This document shows, piece by piece, positions 41,097 through 49,675 of a stretch of DNA of 64,000 nt. A program made the position numbers and the translations under genes. Positions within the stretch are counted from its first letter, which is position 1. The number at the start of each line of letters is the position of its first letter. The notes below the pieces were generated by a model that made no database searches, was not told the DNA's origin, and saw nothing but the letters and a program-made list of their open reading frames with translations. Source of the DNA: G963674955 sp963674955 (lineage in GTDB: Bacteria > Desulfobacterota > Desulfovibrionia > Desulfovibrionales > Desulfovibrionaceae); assembly GCA_963674955.2 (NCBI GenBank), contig CAXXKR010000001.1, positions 950,371 to 1,014,370 on the forward strand, in the 5' to 3' direction.

Positions 41097-41293
41097 AAAA
41101 TCGAATCTCCCCTGTGTGGATTAAACTTAAAATAATCATACAGGAAATTGAACTGCAAAGGAAGAAAGACAGTTCTCTCCGTTTATCTACAGTGGTGCTT
41201 GCGGGACTTGGTTTTGACTGGGGTTGGTTTTTGTGGTTAACGAGTCCTGAATAAAGTAGATTTTAACATGCAACAATCAAGGAATATTAATCT

Positions 41294-42199
41294 ATGAAAA
41301 CAAATAGATATGGAATCAATGGACTTTTGCCCGCCATGAACAAGGCGGTCGCCGTTTGTCTGACAGCTGCAATCATATGTTTGTTCTTGTCGGCTTGCGA
41401 TACAAATAAAGCGATTGTCCAGGACAAGGAACTGACCGCTGTCTCTGCCGATGGCAGCCGCATCGCTTATGGAGTCAGCGGACAAGGGGAAACCACTCTT
41501 TTGTTCGTGCATGGCTGGCTATGCGATCACAAGACCTGGCAAGCCCAGATCGATTATTTTTCCAACGGTTATAAAGTCGTCTGGTTGGATTTGGCCGGTC
41601 ATGGAGAGTCTGAAGCCAATCGCCGGGACTTCACGATTTCGGCATTTGCTCAGGATGTGAAGTCGGTCCTTGACAAGGCTGGCGGGGAAAAAGTGATTCT
41701 AGTGGGTCATTCAATGGGTGGGCCGATAGTGATTGAAACAGCCAAGCTTCTTGGAGAAAAGGTGACGGGAATCGTTGCTGTCGAAGCCTTTTATACTCCT
41801 CTTGCCGCAGTTCCGGAGGAAGCGAAATTGTCCTTCATTGAAAAATTGAAGAAGGATTATCCCAAGGCCTTGGCCGGGACGGTCAAGTCGATGTTTGCGC
41901 AGGGTGCGGATCAGGATTTGATGGATTCAACCTACAGGGGCATGCTGGACAATGATCATGAGATGGGGGTCAGCTCATTATATGAATGCATCAAATGGAA
42001 TTCGCGAAAAGAGCCTTTGGAACTTAAAAGGTTCTCAGGCAAGCTTTGCAATATCAACGGCGCGCCTGCGGGCAATGAAAAAAAGTTGCATGAAAGCGTC
42101 GTGTTGATTCCCGGTGCCGGTCATTTCGTGTACCGGGTAAAGTCGGAGGAATTTAATGCGGCATTGGAAACGATCATTGAAAATCTTGAAGCCCATTAG
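41294..42199 (+). CDS. Exported alpha/beta-hydrolase lipoprotein
   Basis: A 301-aa protein with a lipoprotein signal (hydrophobic core and lipobox LSAC near residues 32-35), then an alpha/beta-hydrolase fold: VHGWLCDHKTW (oxyanion), DLAGHGESEA, GHSMGG nucleophile elbow (Ser) and a C-terminal GAGHFVY catalytic His. An envelope-anchored esterase or peptidase-like enzyme; the substrate is unknown. The DNA is more AT-rich than its neighbours, suggesting transfer (inference). It is monocistronic. Confidence 0.78.
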   Translation: MKTNRYGINGLLPAMNKAVAVCLTAAIICLFLSACDTNKAIVQDKELTAVSADGSRIAYGVSGQGETTLLFVHGWLCDHKTWQAQIDYFSNGYKVVWLDLAGHGESEANRRDFTISAFAQDVKSVLDKAGGEKVILVGHSMGGPIVIETAKLLGEKVTGIVAVEAFYTPLAAVPEEAKLSFIEKLKKDYPKALAGTVKSMFAQGADQDLMDSTYRGMLDNDHEMGVSSLYECIKWNSRKEPLELKRFSGKLCNINGAPAGNEKKLHESVVLIPGAGHFVYRVKSEEFNAALETIIENLEAH

Positions 42200-42260
42200 G
42201 AGGCGTGTGACGGCGTGGTGCCGACCGCAGGACTTGTGGGCGATTGTTTTGACTCCAGGC

Positions 42261-42292
42261 ACCATTTTTGATTATCGTGCCTGAAAAATGGT
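42261..42292. other. Inverted repeat before the small membrane gene
   Basis: ACCATTTTT and AAAAATGGT (9-bp arms, 14-bp spacer) lie between the hydrolase gene and the gene at 42314. It may be the hydrolase terminator or an operator. Confidence 0.35.
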
Positions 42293-42313
42293 CTAACCCA
42301 AGGAGAGGATGAT

Positions 42314-42685
42314 ATGACTTGCACTCAGGAATGTTGCGCCGGCGCGGACGTTTGCAGGCAGAAGGTCTGGTATTTTTTCATTGTTCTGATGATGCTCGCC
42401 TACGGCATCGGGACCATGTTCATTCCTTATGATTTTCCGGCGAAACTGCACATGTTCGAGGGCTTCAAACTTATCGCCCTGATTTTTTCATTGATGTTCA
42501 TGGCGGCCAACGCGGTTGCCGCCTGGGCCATAACCCGGGGCTACAACAGGCTTATCGGCGAGGCTCCGGAAGGCTCCACCTATTATCTGGAGAAAATCCG
42601 CAACAGCTGGATCGCCGGTCTGGGTTTCGCCCTGGTCATCCGGTTCATGATCATGCTGGTTTGGATGATCAAGGTTTCATCCTGA
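42314..42685 (+). CDS. Small membrane protein with N-terminal cysteines
   Basis: A 123-aa protein with a Cys-rich start (MTCTQECCAGADVCRQK) and three or four membrane helices (YFFIVLMMLAYGIGTMFI; GFKLIALIFSLMFMAANAVAAWAI; GLGFALVIRFMIMLVWMI). No family recognised. GGAGAGG precedes the ATG. A terminator follows. Function is unknown; the Cys group could bind a metal or form disulfides. Confidence 0.6.
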   Translation: MTCTQECCAGADVCRQKVWYFFIVLMMLAYGIGTMFIPYDFPAKLHMFEGFKLIALIFSLMFMAANAVAAWAITRGYNRLIGEAPEGSTYYLEKIRNSWIAGLGFALVIRFMIMLVWMIKVSS

Positions 42686-42710
42686 TTTATTTTTGAGCGG
42701 AATCAAATCC

Positions 42711-42740
42711 GGGCCGCGCTTCAGGGCGCGGCCCTTTCTT
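42711..42740. terminator. Terminator between convergent genes
   Basis: GGGCCGCGC / GCGCGGCCC (9 perfect pairs, 6-nt loop) followed by TTTCTT. It ends the rightward membrane gene and may also act on the leftward lactate operon. Confidence 0.75.
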
Positions 42741-42804
42741 GTATGAGGCGGCGGTGCCCGGAGCGGTGCCGGGCGACTCTTTTCCGAACGTCAAGACTGG
42801 AATG

Positions 42805-43107
42805 CTAGATCTCAAAATCCAGGAGGCTGCGGCCGGCGGCCACCTGTGAGACGAAGGCCACGCAACGTTGGTGTTCCGGGTGCGTCTGGTAGCTTTCCAG
42901 ATCCCCTCTGGTCTCAAATTCGGAATACAGGACGACATGGCATTCAGGACTGGCCCCAAAGATGTCGGTGCTTACTTCCAGATGTTTCAATCCGGGAATC
43001 ACTCCGTTTAATTTTTCCAGCATTTCCTTCATTCTGTCCGCATTTTCAGCGGCCGTGAGTCCCTTTGCCTCGGGCTTCAGCGTCCACATGACGATATGTT
43101 TGATCAT
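42805..43107 (-). CDS. Dabb-family (stress-responsive A/B barrel) protein
   Basis: A 100-aa protein of the dimeric alpha-beta barrel family, with MIKHIVMWTLKPEAKG at the N-terminus and HVVLYSEFETRGDLESYQTHPEHQRCVAFV with the conserved His near the dimer site. Some members are small cyclases or haem-degrading enzymes; the activity here is unknown. It overlaps the LutAB stop by 4 bp, so it is the last gene of the lactate operon. Confidence 0.8.
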   Translation of the reverse strand: MIKHIVMWTLKPEAKGLTAAENADRMKEMLEKLNGVIPGLKHLEVSTDIFGASPECHVVLYSEFETRGDLESYQTHPEHQRCVAFVSQVAAGRSLLDFEI

Positions 43108-45266
43108 GATCGTCCTCCTTGCTTTCTGTTTTTTGCCAGGGCTTCGGCTATGTGCCGCACTTCAATGTCCAGGCCGCGTTTTTCCGCTCCGCCCCGAAGC
43201 TGCATTACGCAGCCCGGGCAATCGGTGAGCAGGACTTCTGCCCCGCTGGCTGTGACGTTGTCCAGCTTTTTTTTCAGCAGTTCCGAGGATAGTTCCGGAA
43301 ATTTTATGGAAAATGTTCCACCAAATCCGCAACATACATCCTCCTCCTCCGCCTTGACGTATTCCAGGCCCGATGTTTCGATCAATTCCCTGGGGGCCTC
43401 GGTCACGCCCATTCCCCTGCACAGGTGGCAGGGAGAGTGGTAGGCGGCCTTTTTGCCGCTCACTGCGAACTGCGAAGCGTCGAGAGTGAGGACTTCTTTG
43501 GCGAAAGTGCTGAAGTCCACAACCTTTTCGGAGAATTCTACGCTTCTTTCAGCCCATTTTTGGTCATCGGCCAGCATTTTCACGTAGCCGTTCTTGAGGT
43601 GCGAGGCGCAGGATGCGCAGGCCGTGACGATATAATCACAGTCGCTGCCCTCAAAGGCCCGGATGTTCTGCTTTGCAACCTCCACGGCGTTCTTGGCCTC
43701 GCCCATCATCTGCACGGGCAGGCCGCAGCAGGACTGGTCCATGGGAAAGTCCAGGGCCACTTTTCCGGCAGCGAGTTCCACCATTGCCTGGAGTTGCTCG
43801 GGATAAATAAAATCCTGGGCGCATCCGGCAAAGATGGCGGCTTTTGTTTTCGCATTGTCCACCTTGGGCCTGATTTCCGGCCACATGTCCCGGAAGGGTT
43901 TGTCGGCCACTGCGGGCAGCGCCCTGAAATTGTGCTCCCTGGAAAAGATCAGGGGCAGGTGCCTGATGAAGCCCTTGCCGGATTTGACCGGTTTCTGGGC
44001 AACGCTTGCCGTGCGCAGCAGGGTGTGGAACAGCTTGCGGTTCTTGAGCAGCCTGCCCAGCAGGGCTGATTTGATGGGGTGTCCATCCTGGTCCTGAATC
44101 CGGGCGTGGACTTCCTTGATCAGCCTCGGCAGGTCGATGCCCGCCGCGCAGACATCCTTGCAGGCCCCGCAGTTGATGCAGTTCTGGACCAGGTTCCTGG
44201 CCTTGTCCCGGCCATGGAAGAAATAGGTCAGGATCAGGCCGATGGCTCCAATATATATGTGTCCGAGCTTGTGTCCGCCCACCAGCCGGTAGACCGGGCA
44301 GACGTTGGCGCAGGCCCCGCAACGCACGCAACGCAGCACTTGTGAAAAAATCGGGTCCTTGGCCATGGCCCTGCGGCCGTTGTCCAGAAAAACCACGTGA
44401 ATTTCCTTTTTGCCGTCCTTGGCCGAAAGACATTCAGTGGCCCCGGTGATCCAGGTGACGTAGGAGGTGATGGCCTGTCCCGTGGCGTTTCTGGGCAGGA
44501 CCTTCAAGACGCGCAGGGCGTCGTGCAGGGTGGGCGTGAGCTTGTCCAAACCGGCCAGGGCCACATGCACGCGGGGCAGGGTGGTCACCAGGCGGGCGTT
44601 GCCCTCGTTGGTGATGATGCCCAGGGTGCCGGTTTCGGCGATGGCGAAGTTGGCCCCGGATATGCCCATGTCCGCTTCGATGTATTTTTGGCGGAGTTCG
44701 CGCCGGGCCACCTTGACCAGTTTTTCGATGTCCTCGTCCTGCTTTTCCCTTGTCACGTCGCTGAACAGGTCGGCCACCTGATGGCGTGAAAGGTGGATGG
44801 CGGGCATGACCATGTGGGTCGGCCCTTCGTGCCTGAGCTGTATTATCCATTCGCCCAGGTCTGTTTCCGTAACCTCCATGCCCAGGTCTTCCAGATGGTG
44901 ATTGAGAAGAGTCTCCTCGGCGGTCATGGACTTTGACTTGACGATTTTCTTGCAGCCGGTTTTTTGGGCGATTTCGCCGATGATGCGGTTGGCGTCGTCT
45001 GCTGTCGCGGCCAGATGCACCTTGGCCCCGGCCTTTTCAGCCTGCCCCTTGAACTGCTGGAAGAGTTCGTCCATCCGTGAAGTCGACTCGTCCTTGGCCA
45101 GGGCGATGTCGTCCACCAGGCCGGCAAGGTCCATGCCCCTGAAGGCGTTGGCCCGGCTGGCGCGGTAGGCCACGGCGAATTTGTCCATTGCCGTTCTAAG
45201 GAATTCGTTGTCCAGGGCTTCACGGAGTTCGCATTTGTATTCTTTGAGATTCTTGGCGTCTTGCAT
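43104..45266 (-). CDS. LutA-LutB fused iron-sulfur subunit of lactate oxidation
   Basis: A 720-aa fusion. The N-terminal half is a LUD (LutB) domain (SMTAEETLLNHHLEDLGMEVTETDLGEWI and GISGANFAIAETGTLGIITNEGN) followed by two 4Fe-4S motifs, CVRCGACANVCP and CINCGACKDVC. The C-terminal half has the two CCG domains of LutA (AAIFAGCAQDFIYPEQ...CCGLP; CASCASH; SPCHLCRGMG; CCGFGG...CPGCVMQL). It carries electrons from L-lactate oxidation, with LutC. Such fusions are known in Desulfovibrio lactate regions. The ATG follows TAGATTCC; the gene lies between lutC and a Dabb gene. Confidence 0.88.
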   Translation of the reverse strand: MQDAKNLKEYKCELREALDNEFLRTAMDKFAVAYRASRANAFRGMDLAGLVDDIALAKDESTSRMDELFQQFKGQAEKAGAKVHLAATADDANRIIGEIAQKTGCKKIVKSKSMTAEETLLNHHLEDLGMEVTETDLGEWIIQLRHEGPTHMVMPAIHLSRHQVADLFSDVTREKQDEDIEKLVKVARRELRQKYIEADMGISGANFAIAETGTLGIITNEGNARLVTTLPRVHVALAGLDKLTPTLHDALRVLKVLPRNATGQAITSYVTWITGATECLSAKDGKKEIHVVFLDNGRRAMAKDPIFSQVLRCVRCGACANVCPVYRLVGGHKLGHIYIGAIGLILTYFFHGRDKARNLVQNCINCGACKDVCAAGIDLPRLIKEVHARIQDQDGHPIKSALLGRLLKNRKLFHTLLRTASVAQKPVKSGKGFIRHLPLIFSREHNFRALPAVADKPFRDMWPEIRPKVDNAKTKAAIFAGCAQDFIYPEQLQAMVELAAGKVALDFPMDQSCCGLPVQMMGEAKNAVEVAKQNIRAFEGSDCDYIVTACASCASHLKNGYVKMLADDQKWAERSVEFSEKVVDFSTFAKEVLTLDASQFAVSGKKAAYHSPCHLCRGMGVTEAPRELIETSGLEYVKAEEEDVCCGFGGTFSIKFPELSSELLKKKLDNVTASGAEVLLTDCPGCVMQLRGGAEKRGLDIEVRHIAEALAKNRKQGGRS

Positions 45267-45271
45267 GGAAT

Positions 45272-45862
45272 CTAGCCCTCCAGCAGGAGTATGTGCAGTT
45301 CAAGGGGGCCGTGCACGCCAAGGGCCAGGACCCTTTCGATGTCCGCGGTTCTGCTCGCTCCGGTGATGAAGGCCAGGTAGCTCGGAGTGTCGGCCATCTC
45401 GTCGATAAATGTCTTCTCAAGGTCGTATGCCGTGGCCTTGATTTTGGACTTGGCCAGCACGGCAACGTGGATTTCACTGATCATTGTCGCCAGACGAAGC
45501 TCCTCGCTCCCGGAGTCGAGAATAAGTGTGCCGGTCTCGGCGATGCCGTGTTCGCAGATCGTGAATCCCACGTCCAGGCCCGAGAGGTGGTCGCGCAGGC
45601 CTTGGGTGATGAGTGTCAGGTCGTTTTCTTCGCAGAGCTTTTCAAGGTTGGAGCGGATGCCGGAGTCCAGGCCGGGAGCGGCCATTATTTTGTCTGTGGC
45701 CGGGCCGGATGAACCCTCGGCCAATATGGCCCTTGGTTTCTTTTGTGCGCAGATTTTCACCGCGTATTCAAGAGCCTGTTCAAGACTGTCGATTTCCGTG
45801 ACCACGGCTGAGACTAGTCGAGCTTTTTCAGTAAAGATTTCAGTTAATTCGGTTCTAGCCAT
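45272..45862 (-). CDS. lutC: LutC-type LUD-domain protein
   Basis: A 196-aa LUD-domain protein with the core FTICEHGIAETGTLILDSGSEELRLATMISEIHVAV and the C-terminal LAFITGASRTADIERVLALGVHGPLELHILLLEG, the hallmark of LutC/YkgG. It lacks Fe-S motifs. With LutA and LutB it forms the L-lactate oxidising complex. It starts directly after the stop of the Fe-S gene and ends 5 bp before LutAB. Confidence 0.88.
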   Translation of the reverse strand: MARTELTEIFTEKARLVSAVVTEIDSLEQALEYAVKICAQKKPRAILAEGSSGPATDKIMAAPGLDSGIRSNLEKLCEENDLTLITQGLRDHLSGLDVGFTICEHGIAETGTLILDSGSEELRLATMISEIHVAVLAKSKIKATAYDLEKTFIDEMADTPSYLAFITGASRTADIERVLALGVHGPLELHILLLEG

Positions 45863-47176
45863 TTACCGCTTCCCCGATTCTGTTCTTTCGCCAATGGTCT
45901 CGGCATAGATTTCGATTGCGTGCCTGACTTCCATCCCGGTTCCGGCCTGGGAGAGCATGTCCGTTATTTGGAGCATGCAGGCCGGGCAGCTGGTGGCCAC
46001 CACGTCCGCGCCAGATCTGGCAATGTTTTCCGCCTTGTCCCGGCCTATTTTTTTCGAGAGGTCGTAATGGGCGAGGTTGAAGCTGCCCCCGCAGCCGCAA
46101 CATACTCCGGCATCGGTCATTTCCCTGAATTTGTAGCGCGGGGTGGCCTTGAGCAGGTTTCTCGGCTGGATCGTGACGCCGAGGGAATTCTTCAGGTGGC
46201 AGGGGTCGTGATATGTCACGGTCCTTGCCGTCCTGCCGGGCGCGGCGACCGGTTCGACTCCCACTACATCCGTTAGGAATTGGCTGATGTCCATGGTCTT
46301 TTTCGCAATTTTTGCCGCCAGTTCCAAATTGTCTTTTCCCTCAAGCATGGTCGGCCAGAGTTCCTTGATGGTCGATGTGCAGGTGGCGCAGGAGGTTATC
46401 AGGTAGTCGAATTCGCCCTTGGCGAACAAGTCAAGATTCATGCTCGCCAGCTTGGAAAAAGTCTCGGAATCGCCGCTGGCCAGGGCCGGAATGCCGCAGC
46501 AGGCCTGGCCTTGGGGCATGAAAACGCCGATTCTGTTTAGGCTCAGGGCCTTTAAGGTCGCCTGGCCAACGCTTGGATAAACCTTGTCGATCATGCAGCC
46601 CACGAAAAAGGCCACCCGCAGGCCGGATCTGCCGGGCTTCTCGTCAAGCGCGGGGACCAGTCTGTGAAAGGGGGGGGTGGCCAGGGCCTTGAAATGTCGG
46701 TTGTCCACCACGGGCATGTTCATGATGGAACTGCACGAACCTAGGCTCGTGTGTTCGTTCTTTATGAATGCCCCCTGGAATCTGGCGGCTAGACCAGTGA
46801 GGACGTTGAACAGGGCGGGATGGGTCAGCAGCCCCCTGAAAATGACTCTTTTGGTCCTGGAGAGACCGAAGTAGCCGGTCATCAGGGTCCGCGCCCTGAT
46901 GAATATGTCCAGGACATTGACTCCGCTGGGACAGTTGGCCTGACATGTTCCGCAGAGCAGGCAGCGGTCGAGTTTCTCGCTTACGCCTTTGGGGTCGGCC
47001 AGGATTTCCCCTGCCAGATGTTCGAGCAGGACCAGCTTGCCCCGCGCCACATCGCCTTCAAGCCCTGTCCTGCTGAATAGGGGGCAGACGGCCTGGCACA
47101 TGCCGCAACGCATGCAGGTCACGAGCTGGTCGTCCAGTTCCTTGAGCAGGGTTGTGAGCTTGGTGATCTCGGCCAT
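45863..47176 (-). CDS. Fe-S subunit of lactate/glycolate dehydrogenase (GlcF-like)
   Basis: A 437-aa electron-transfer subunit. Two N-terminal 4Fe-4S motifs, CMRCGMCQAVCP and CLLCGTCQANCP, are followed by two CCG domains (FFVGCMIDKVYPSVGQ...CCGIPA; SCATCTSTIKEL; HDPCHLKNSLG; CCGCGGSF...CPACMLQI). This is the GlcF arrangement that accepts electrons from the FAD subunit encoded immediately upstream and passes them to quinone. The start is taken as ATG 47176 after AGGTGG; GTG at 47185 abuts the upstream stop. Confidence 0.88.
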   Translation of the reverse strand: MAEITKLTTLLKELDDQLVTCMRCGMCQAVCPLFSRTGLEGDVARGKLVLLEHLAGEILADPKGVSEKLDRCLLCGTCQANCPSGVNVLDIFIRARTLMTGYFGLSRTKRVIFRGLLTHPALFNVLTGLAARFQGAFIKNEHTSLGSCSSIMNMPVVDNRHFKALATPPFHRLVPALDEKPGRSGLRVAFFVGCMIDKVYPSVGQATLKALSLNRIGVFMPQGQACCGIPALASGDSETFSKLASMNLDLFAKGEFDYLITSCATCTSTIKELWPTMLEGKDNLELAAKIAKKTMDISQFLTDVVGVEPVAAPGRTARTVTYHDPCHLKNSLGVTIQPRNLLKATPRYKFREMTDAGVCCGCGGSFNLAHYDLSKKIGRDKAENIARSGADVVATSCPACMLQITDMLSQAGTGMEVRHAIEIYAETIGERTESGKR

Positions 47177-47185
47177 TTTTCCCAC

Positions 47186-48565
47186 CTACCCGATGATTTT
47201 GCCGGGATTCAGCAATCCCTTGGGGTCCAGGGCGGACTTCATTCTTTTGGAGTATTCCAGGGTGGCGCGGCTGGTTTCATTGATCATGTACTTGGACTTG
47301 GCGAGGCCTATGCCGTGCTCGCCGGACAGTGTGCCGCCCAGTTCCAGGGCGCGGGCGAAAATGTCGTCAATGGCCAGTTCCACGCGTTTCCACTCCTCCT
47401 TGTCGCGTTTGTCGGTGAGGATGGTGGGGTGCAGGTTGCCGTCTCCGGCGTGGCCAAAGGTGCCCAGATCAAGCCTGTGCTTTCTGCCTATTTCGCCCAA
47501 GGCCTCGATCATGGCCGGTATTTTGCTGCGCGGCACGGTGGCGTCCTCAAGCACACAGGTGGGCTTGAGCCTTGCCAGCGCTGGCAGGGCGTCGCGTCTG
47601 GCCTGCCAGACCCTGTCGCGCTGGGCCGCGTCCTGGGCCACTTCAACGGATTCGGCCTTGTTGGCTTTGCATAGTTCCTCGACCCTGGCAGCCTCTTCTT
47701 TCACCTGGGCGGGGTGTCCGTCCACCTCGATGAGCAGCAGGGCCGCAGCCTCGATGGGCAGGCCTGCATGGCGAAAGGACTCCACGGCCCGGATGGTGAA
47801 ATTGTCCATGAGTTCCAGGGTGGCCGGGACTATTTTCCCGGCAATGATGTCGGCCACGGTTTCCGAAGCGGCCTGGATGCTGTCGAACACGGCCATCATG
47901 GACTTGGCGCTTTGGGGCGGCGGGATGAGCTTGAGGATGATCTTGTCGAAGACGCCGAGGGTGCCCTCCGAGGCGACCATGAGCCCGGACAGGTTGTAGC
48001 CCGTGACGCACTTGACCGTTCTGGAGCCGCTCTTGACCAGTTGGCCTTGGGTGTCGAAAAATTCAAGGCCCATGACGTAGTCCTTGGTCACGCCGTACTT
48101 CAGGCCGCGCAATCCACCGGCATTCTCGGCCACGTTGCCGCCGATGGTGGAAACGGTTTGGCTGCCCGGGTCCGGGGGATAGAATAGCCCGCGTTTGGCC
48201 GCTTCGGCCGCCAGCGTGGCCGTGACCACGCCCGGCTCGACCACTGCGTATAGGTCTTTTTCATTGATTTCCAAAATTTTGTTCAGGCCGTTGGTCAGGA
48301 TGACCACGGAGCCGTTTTTGGGGATGGTTCCGCCGGAGAGATTGGTTCCGGCACCGCGTACGGTCATGGGCAGGTCGTTGTCGGAACAGAGCTTGACTGT
48401 TTTGCCCAGGGCCTCGCTGCTCATGGGCCTGACGATTAGAGAGGGAAGCTCGGGTTCGAGCACTGCGGCATCGTACGAATATGTGTGGCGGTCCGCTTTG
48501 CTGGACAGGACATTGCCGGAACCGACAATTGCTTCGAAATCTTTTATCAGGTTGTCAGCGTCCAT
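47186..48565 (-). CDS. FAD-linked D-lactate/glycolate dehydrogenase (GlcD/Dld-II type)
   Basis: A 459-aa flavoprotein oxidising D-lactate or a related 2-hydroxyacid to the oxoacid. The PCMH-type FAD domain shows PMTVRGAGTNLSGGTIPKNGSVVI, PPDPGSQTVSTIGGNVAENAGGLRGLKYG and SEGTLGVFDKIIL; the C-terminal cap has FGHAGDGNLHPTI and SGEHGIGLAKSKY with catalytic His residues. The start is ATG 48565 (MDADNLI), 9 nt after AGGAGG. It is the first gene of the lactate operon, followed by the GlcF-like, LutC, LutAB and Dabb genes. No lactate permease is visible in the window. Confidence 0.9.
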   Translation of the reverse strand: MDADNLIKDFEAIVGSGNVLSSKADRHTYSYDAAVLEPELPSLIVRPMSSEALGKTVKLCSDNDLPMTVRGAGTNLSGGTIPKNGSVVILTNGLNKILEINEKDLYAVVEPGVVTATLAAEAAKRGLFYPPDPGSQTVSTIGGNVAENAGGLRGLKYGVTKDYVMGLEFFDTQGQLVKSGSRTVKCVTGYNLSGLMVASEGTLGVFDKIILKLIPPPQSAKSMMAVFDSIQAASETVADIIAGKIVPATLELMDNFTIRAVESFRHAGLPIEAAALLLIEVDGHPAQVKEEAARVEELCKANKAESVEVAQDAAQRDRVWQARRDALPALARLKPTCVLEDATVPRSKIPAMIEALGEIGRKHRLDLGTFGHAGDGNLHPTILTDKRDKEEWKRVELAIDDIFARALELGGTLSGEHGIGLAKSKYMINETSRATLEYSKRMKSALDPKGLLNPGKIIG

Positions 48566-48722
48566 GAACTGGTCCTCCTGTGGAATTGCGTCGGGCATGG
48601 CAAAAGAAAGGTCGTGGTCCCTCTGGAACTTGCCAGGGCAAACTTCAGGTACAGTGCTGTTCCCGGTTTGGAAGAATAGGTGGGGCGGTTCAGGCCGTCA
48701 AGGTGGGAGGATGCGTGTTTTT

Positions 48723-48893
48723 CTAAGGCGCTTCGTCCGAGCCGCACCCGCCGGTGCAACTGGAGGAGTCCGTTGGACAACCGGAACAACCGCACCCGCA
48801 GGAGGATTTCACATCGTCTTTTCGCGTGAATTTCCTGACGACATATGCGGCCGCCAGGGCGATGGCCGAGACGGTTAAAATTGTATCGATCAT
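48723..48893 (-). CDS. FeoB-associated Cys-rich membrane protein
   Basis: A 56-aa protein: one membrane helix (ILTVSAIALAAAYVV), a basic stretch (RKFTRKDD), and a Cys-rich tail CGCGCSGCP...CTGGCG. This is the layout of the small proteins usually encoded next to FeoB ferrous iron transporters, thought to deliver or chelate Fe. No feoA/feoB is adjacent, but Fur- and MarR-family genes lie downstream. The start is ATG 48893 after GAGAAG; the same frame extends farther upstream but without a good ribosome site. Confidence 0.72.
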   Translation of the reverse strand: MIDTILTVSAIALAAAYVVRKFTRKDDVKSSCGCGCSGCPTDSSSCTGGCGSDEAP

Positions 48894-48937
48894 TTTCTTC
48901 TCGCGTGCTTTGTTTCTGTCGAACTTGACATCCATTA

Positions 48938-48966
48938 TCAATATGTATCGTTGGATCGCCTGTCAA
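48938..48966 (-). promoter_or_regulatory. Candidate sigma-70 promoter of the small Cys-rich gene
   Basis: Read leftward: TTGACA, 17-bp spacer, TATTGA. The -10 runs into TTGATAATGGATGTCAA (48927-48943), a partial palindrome that could be a Fur- or FNR-type operator. Confidence 0.5.
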
Positions 48967-49086
48967 TACCCACTCGTCGAGTAGAGTCTGGAAGGTGTAT
49001 TTTTGTTGTGGATTTGGCGGCCAGTGGCCCATAGTCATTCGCTTTTTTATGGCAGGCTATTTTTTTGATAAGCACAATCAATTTCA

Positions 49087-49115
49087 TTGACAAGTTGGTT
49101 AAGGACCTTTACCAA
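49087..49115 (+). promoter_or_regulatory. Promoter with embedded palindrome (MarR self-operator)
   Basis: TTGACA (49087-49092), a 17-bp spacer, then TACCAA. A 21-bp near-perfect palindrome at 49095-49115 (arms TTGGT and ACCAA, inner AAGG and CCTT) fills the spacer and -10. Its position directly upstream of a MarR gene is typical for autorepression. Confidence 0.7.
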
Positions 49116-49121
49116 TAACTC

Positions 49122-49592
49122 ATGTCCAACAAGAAGAAAGCCCTTGAAGGCCTGTCCGGCAAATTGCTTAAGGTGATATACAAACACGCCCGCATAAACG
49201 AATTGCCGGTGACTTTGAGCGGAGGGGTCGAGTTGACGCCCAAGGAGATTCATTTTCTCACGGCCATAGGGGAAAATGAGGGGATCAACGTCAAGGAGCT
49301 TGGAGATCACTTCGGCGTGACCAAGAGCGCTTCTTCCCAGATGGTGTCGAAGCTCCAGAGATCGGGTTACGTGGACAAACGGAAATCACCTCACAACAAC
49401 AAGGAAGTGCGGCTTTTTTTTACAGGCCCGGGACGGGAAATTTTTAACGGGCTTGTACGCATGCGCAGGGAACAGATGGAAGATTTGCTGTGTAGACTGG
49501 ACCGTTTTTCATTATCCGAGGTGGAAGTCGCTTCAGGACTGATGACGGTCATCGAGGCTTATGTGAGTGAGAGGTTGGATGAGTTGAGTTGA
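49122..49592 (+). CDS. MarR-family transcriptional regulator
   Basis: A 156-aa winged-helix regulator. The recognition region is VELTPKEIHFLTAIGENEGINVKELGDHFGVTKSASSQMVSKLQRSGYVDKRKSPHNNKEVRLFFT, with the MarR wing DxRxxxLxLT-like. It likely represses its own gene through the palindrome overlapping its promoter. There is no ribosome site right before the ATG, and the predicted transcription start falls on or close to it, so the message may be leaderless. The ligand is unknown. Confidence 0.85.
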   Translation: MSNKKKALEGLSGKLLKVIYKHARINELPVTLSGGVELTPKEIHFLTAIGENEGINVKELGDHFGVTKSASSQMVSKLQRSGYVDKRKSPHNNKEVRLFFTGPGREIFNGLVRMRREQMEDLLCRLDRFSLSEVEVASGLMTVIEAYVSERLDELS

Positions 49593-49618
49593 GAGCTTTT
49601 TTTTGCGGGCATGGTTAA

Positions 49619-49638
49619 GCTGCTTAACTATAAGCAGC
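49619..49638. promoter_or_regulatory. Inverted repeat upstream of the methyltransferase gene
   Basis: GCTGCTT and AAGCAGC with a 6-bp spacer, 37 bp before the methyltransferase ATG. Candidate operator, perhaps for the adjacent MarR or Fur protein. Confidence 0.35.
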
Positions 49639-49675
49639 AACTAAATGGAATAATGCTTTAAAAATCGGGGTCGAA

